NCBI GenBank assembly: GCA_016926315.1 | Contig: JAFGOU010000060.1 | Coordinates: 1 to 6,525, forward strand | Direction of reading: 5' to 3' | DNA from: Chitinispirillaceae bacterium | GTDB taxonomy: Bacteria; Fibrobacterota; Chitinivibrionia; Chitinivibrionales; Chitinispirillaceae | DNA length: 6,525 nucleotides | Shown: in pieces, positions 6,179 to 6,525 of the stretch | How positions within the stretch are numbered: the stretch's first letter is position 1 | Layout: the number at the start of each line of letters is the position of its first letter | Made by a program: the position numbers and the translations under genes | The notes under the pieces: model-generated | What the model was told of the DNA's origin: nothing | The model's input: the letters and a program-made list of their open reading frames with translations, nothing else | Database searches by the model: none

Positions 6179-6525
6179 GCGAGAAGCGCTCCCTTTCGGA
6201 TACGGTTGCCGAGCAGAAAATCATGCACCTTCATGACCCTCCGCCCCTCTGGTTTCACCTCCATAATCCGCAGCGTTCCGGGAGCGCAGCACACCTCGAA
6301 ATACTCCTTCTCTATAGAGATAATACTCCCCGCCACTCCGGCGGCTCCGCTGCTGTGCGGTTCAGCCCATTCAATGCCGAGACGTTTTCCCTCAAAGAGC
6401 GAATAGGTACCGGGATAAGGCTTGAATGCCCTTATTTTATTAAAAATTTTTACGGCCGGAACATGCCAATCGATCCGGGCCTCCTTTTTTGAAAGCCTGG
6501 GTGCGCCGCTGGCTGCGGAGTGGTC
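6175..6525 (-). CDS. fmt: Methionyl-tRNA formyltransferase, C-terminal part
   Basis: The 116 residues seen are the C-terminal third of an enzyme of about 310 residues that formylates initiator Met-tRNA with 10-formyltetrahydrofolate; the catalytic N-terminal domain lies beyond the window. The fragment opens with APRLSKKEARIDW (residues 8-20 of the visible part), a hallmark of Fmt at the junction with the OB-fold C-terminal domain. It continues with KIRAFKPYPGTYSLFEGKRL, equivalent to the usual IRAFNPWPGAYT segment, and ends with LRIMEVKPEGRRVMKVHDFL, the typical last strands. The stop TGA shares bases with the rsmB start (ATGA). The fmt-rsmB order is common in bacteria, often with def upstream. 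Confidence 0.97.
   Translation of the reverse strand, partial: DHSAASGAPRLSKKEARIDWHVPAVKIFNKIRAFKPYPGTYSLFEGKRLGIEWAEPHSSGAAGVAGSIISIEKEYFEVCCAPGTLRIMEVKPEGRRVMKVHDFLLGNRIRKGALLA
6189..6196 (-). promoter_or_regulatory. rsmB: Ribosome binding site of rsmB inside the fmt 3' end
   Basis: AAAGGGAG lies in the last codons of fmt, 10 bases before the rsmB ATG. It settles the rsmB start and, with the ATGA overlap, shows that translation can restart at once after fmt terminates. Confidence 0.75.

Overview
All identifiable genes in this window lie on the minus strand, so the gene order in the direction of transcription runs from high to low coordinates: fmt (3' part only), rsmB, tRNA-Ala(GGC), a large secreted repeat protein, an HD-GYP domain protein, and the start of an ADP-ribosylglycohydrolase family protein that runs off the left edge. 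The base composition is moderately GC-rich and coding density is high. The fmt-rsmB pair is a widespread bacterial housekeeping arrangement. The secreted protein combines short propeller-like repeats, two fibronectin type III-like domains and a C-terminal domain resembling type IX secretion (Por) sorting domains. That suggests a member of the Fibrobacterota-Chlorobi-Bacteroidota (FCB) assemblage, possibly Fibrobacterota-like. This placement is an inference from protein style only.

Right side (4657-6525): the last 116 codons of fmt (methionyl-tRNA formyltransferase) overlap the start codon of rsmB (16S rRNA m5C967 methyltransferase) in an ATGA junction, so the two are translationally coupled. 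After rsmB come about 117 bases holding two small perfect hairpins and a plausible tRNA promoter. A single tRNA-Ala with anticodon GGC follows, closed by a strong rho-independent terminator. This part of the window serves translation: initiator tRNA formylation, rRNA modification and an elongator tRNA.

Middle (1883-4474): one 863-residue exported protein. After a signal peptide it has 14 consecutive repeats of about 39 residues (117 bp each), then two FN3-like domains and a probable cell-surface sorting or anchoring domain. The repeats look like Ycf48/BNR-type beta-propeller blades, and 14 blades would fit two seven-bladed propellers. Its partner or ligand cannot be read from the sequence.

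Left side (1-1799): an HD-GYP protein with an N-terminal DUF3391-like domain follows a very good extended -10 promoter. Its metal-binding and GYP signatures are intact, but the usual RPY(R/K) motif is changed to TPYH. Downstream is the N-terminal third or more of an ADP-ribosylglycohydrolase (DraG/ARH-like) family protein. Whether the two act together is unknown. No mobile element, CRISPR array, rRNA gene or clear defence system is visible, and there is no gene-free stretch longer than 300 bases.
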